From assembly GCA_943704425.1 (NCBI GenBank), contig CALSCP010001441.1, positions 100,572 through 122,504 of the forward strand: a stretch of DNA of 21,933 nucleotides, in the 5' to 3' direction. The stretch's first letter is position 1, and each line of letters opens with the position of its first letter. The notes under the pieces were generated by a model. The model saw only the letters and a program-made list of their open reading frames with translations, had not been told where the DNA came from and did no database searches. This DNA is from Ministeria vibrans ATCC 50519 (taxonomy: Eukaryota > Opisthokonta > Filasterea). Position numbers and translations under genes: made by a program. Below are positions 20,920 through 21,933 of this stretch, in pieces.

Positions 20920-21933
20920 TCGGGACACACGGAAGACACACGCAGCCGACGCAAGAGATAGATAGAAATAAAGAGGAGCAAGACAAAGGTCAAAGAAGAA
21001 TGAATAATATTTAGGAATGAAAAGACTAAAAAAGTTTACTCAAGCAAGGGAAATAAAAATAATACAATGAAGAGTAATACAAATGCTTCTGCCACGGGAC
21101 ACTAGAATCTAGGTAGTACCCCCAAGATGGAGCACCCATAGAACAATAAAATATTATAATCTTTTCTCTTAAGTAGGGAGCGCTTCATGTCTCATATAGT
21201 CTCAATTAATATCAATACATAGTGTAAGTCACGTGGAACGATCCATTGCACGGCATCTTCTTTCTAAAATCTGACGTGAGAAGGGCCGGAAAAGGTTGTC
21301 TCACAAGTCACACTTTCACATTCTGTCGAATTTCTGTCACTATTTCTGTAAGGGACTGTTGTAAGCTTTAGCTCACTCCTGACTACCTGTATACCCGAGT
21401 AACCCAACTACCCTGTCTACCTCCTTGCAACCTACCCCTGCATCAAAGTCGATCAGAAAAAAACCACAGCAAAAAAGATGTGAAAAAAAGTTGAGAAAAA
21501 GCGACATAATAAAAATCGAGTGAAAATTTCGTTGAAAATTCCGAAGAAAAAAAAATTGTTCGTTCGACTGCTCGTTTTGACCGGCTCTACAGCACAACAG
21601 AACAGCTGTGCTGCCTGATACCTCGTAGGCCCACGCCTCTTTAGCACCGTCACATTGTTTGAAACGCTGACAAAAAAAAAAAAAAAAAGAAAAAAAAGAA
21701 CAACGACAAAAAAAAAAGAGCGACAACTACAAAAGTTGAATTGACTACTGAACTGATCGCATTATTCGCATGTGCCTCACAGCTCAGTCTTTTCTTTCGC
21801 CTTCTACCTAGACTCCTGTTCAAGCAGATCCTCGTACGTCAACACACTCCGTACCATCGCTCTATCGCTCTGCACTCTCTCCTTTTTTTTCTCTCCTTTT
21901 GTTGTTCTTTTTTTTTTTTTTTTTTTTTTTTTT
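20920..21933. other. 5' flank of the helicase-FN3 gene; no gene recognised
   Basis: This stretch of about 1 kb is AT-rich with several A runs (for example 21671-21688) and ends in a poly-T tract (about 21909-21933). The frame upstream of the ATG at 20919 stays open for about 40 codons and looks hydrophobic but has no ATG before an in-frame TGA, so I did not extend the gene. No protein family, tRNA or named repeat is visible. Confidence 0.5.

Noticed and set aside
21807-21863. Short - strand frame starting MVRSVLTYEDLLEQES, possibly a first exon of another gene
   Set aside because: Only 17 codons, no convincing downstream exon on the - strand, and no similarity I recognise.
21909-21933. Poly-T end as a retroposon poly-A tail on the - strand
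   Set aside because: It is at the window edge with no target-site duplication or retrogene body visible; a simple homopolymer or contig end is as likely.

Overview
The window looks like nuclear DNA of a unicellular eukaryote. Protein-coding genes are cut by short GT...AG introns, mostly about 54-90 bp. Exons are GC-rich, and introns and intergenic DNA are AT-rich with microsatellites. A Grainyhead-type transcription factor, a C-5 sterol desaturase, an SNF4/AMPK-gamma-like protein and a COR-caspase protein together suggest a protist near the opisthokonts. That placement is inference from gene content only.

Positions 1-6152 hold three genes on the + strand: the 3' part of a COR-domain protein fused to a caspase-like peptidase (1-2349), a Grainyhead/CP2-like transcription factor (2504-4613), and a complete four-exon ERG3/SC5D sterol desaturase (4812-6152).

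Positions 6931-13173 look rearranged. On the - strand there is a 3' part (6931-7853) and a 5' part (11750-13173) of BspA-like (DUF285) surface-protein genes. In both parts each 25-residue repeat is one 75-bp exon flanked by phase-0 introns. The 5' part ends inside a repeat exon, which runs directly into a 2-oxoglutarate dehydrogenase E1 C-terminal exon. Between the two parts lie an intact SNF4/AMPK-gamma-like gene on the + strand (9014-10462), a 42-base assembly gap, an unidentified - strand reading frame (10896-11275) and the OGDH 3' fragment. Two explanations compete: a real insertion that split one BspA-like gene, or an assembly misjoin.

Positions 14090-20919 hold one large - strand gene of about 2,100 residues. 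It has a unique N-terminal region, an acidic tract, a UPF1-like superfamily 1 helicase core with several altered catalytic motifs, and C-terminal fibronectin type III domains. The last kilobase (20920-21933) shows no convincing gene and ends in poly-T.

The genes do not form an obvious pathway. The most unusual items are the COR-caspase fusion, the degenerate helicase-FN3 fusion, and the split exon-per-repeat BspA-like gene with the OGDH junction.
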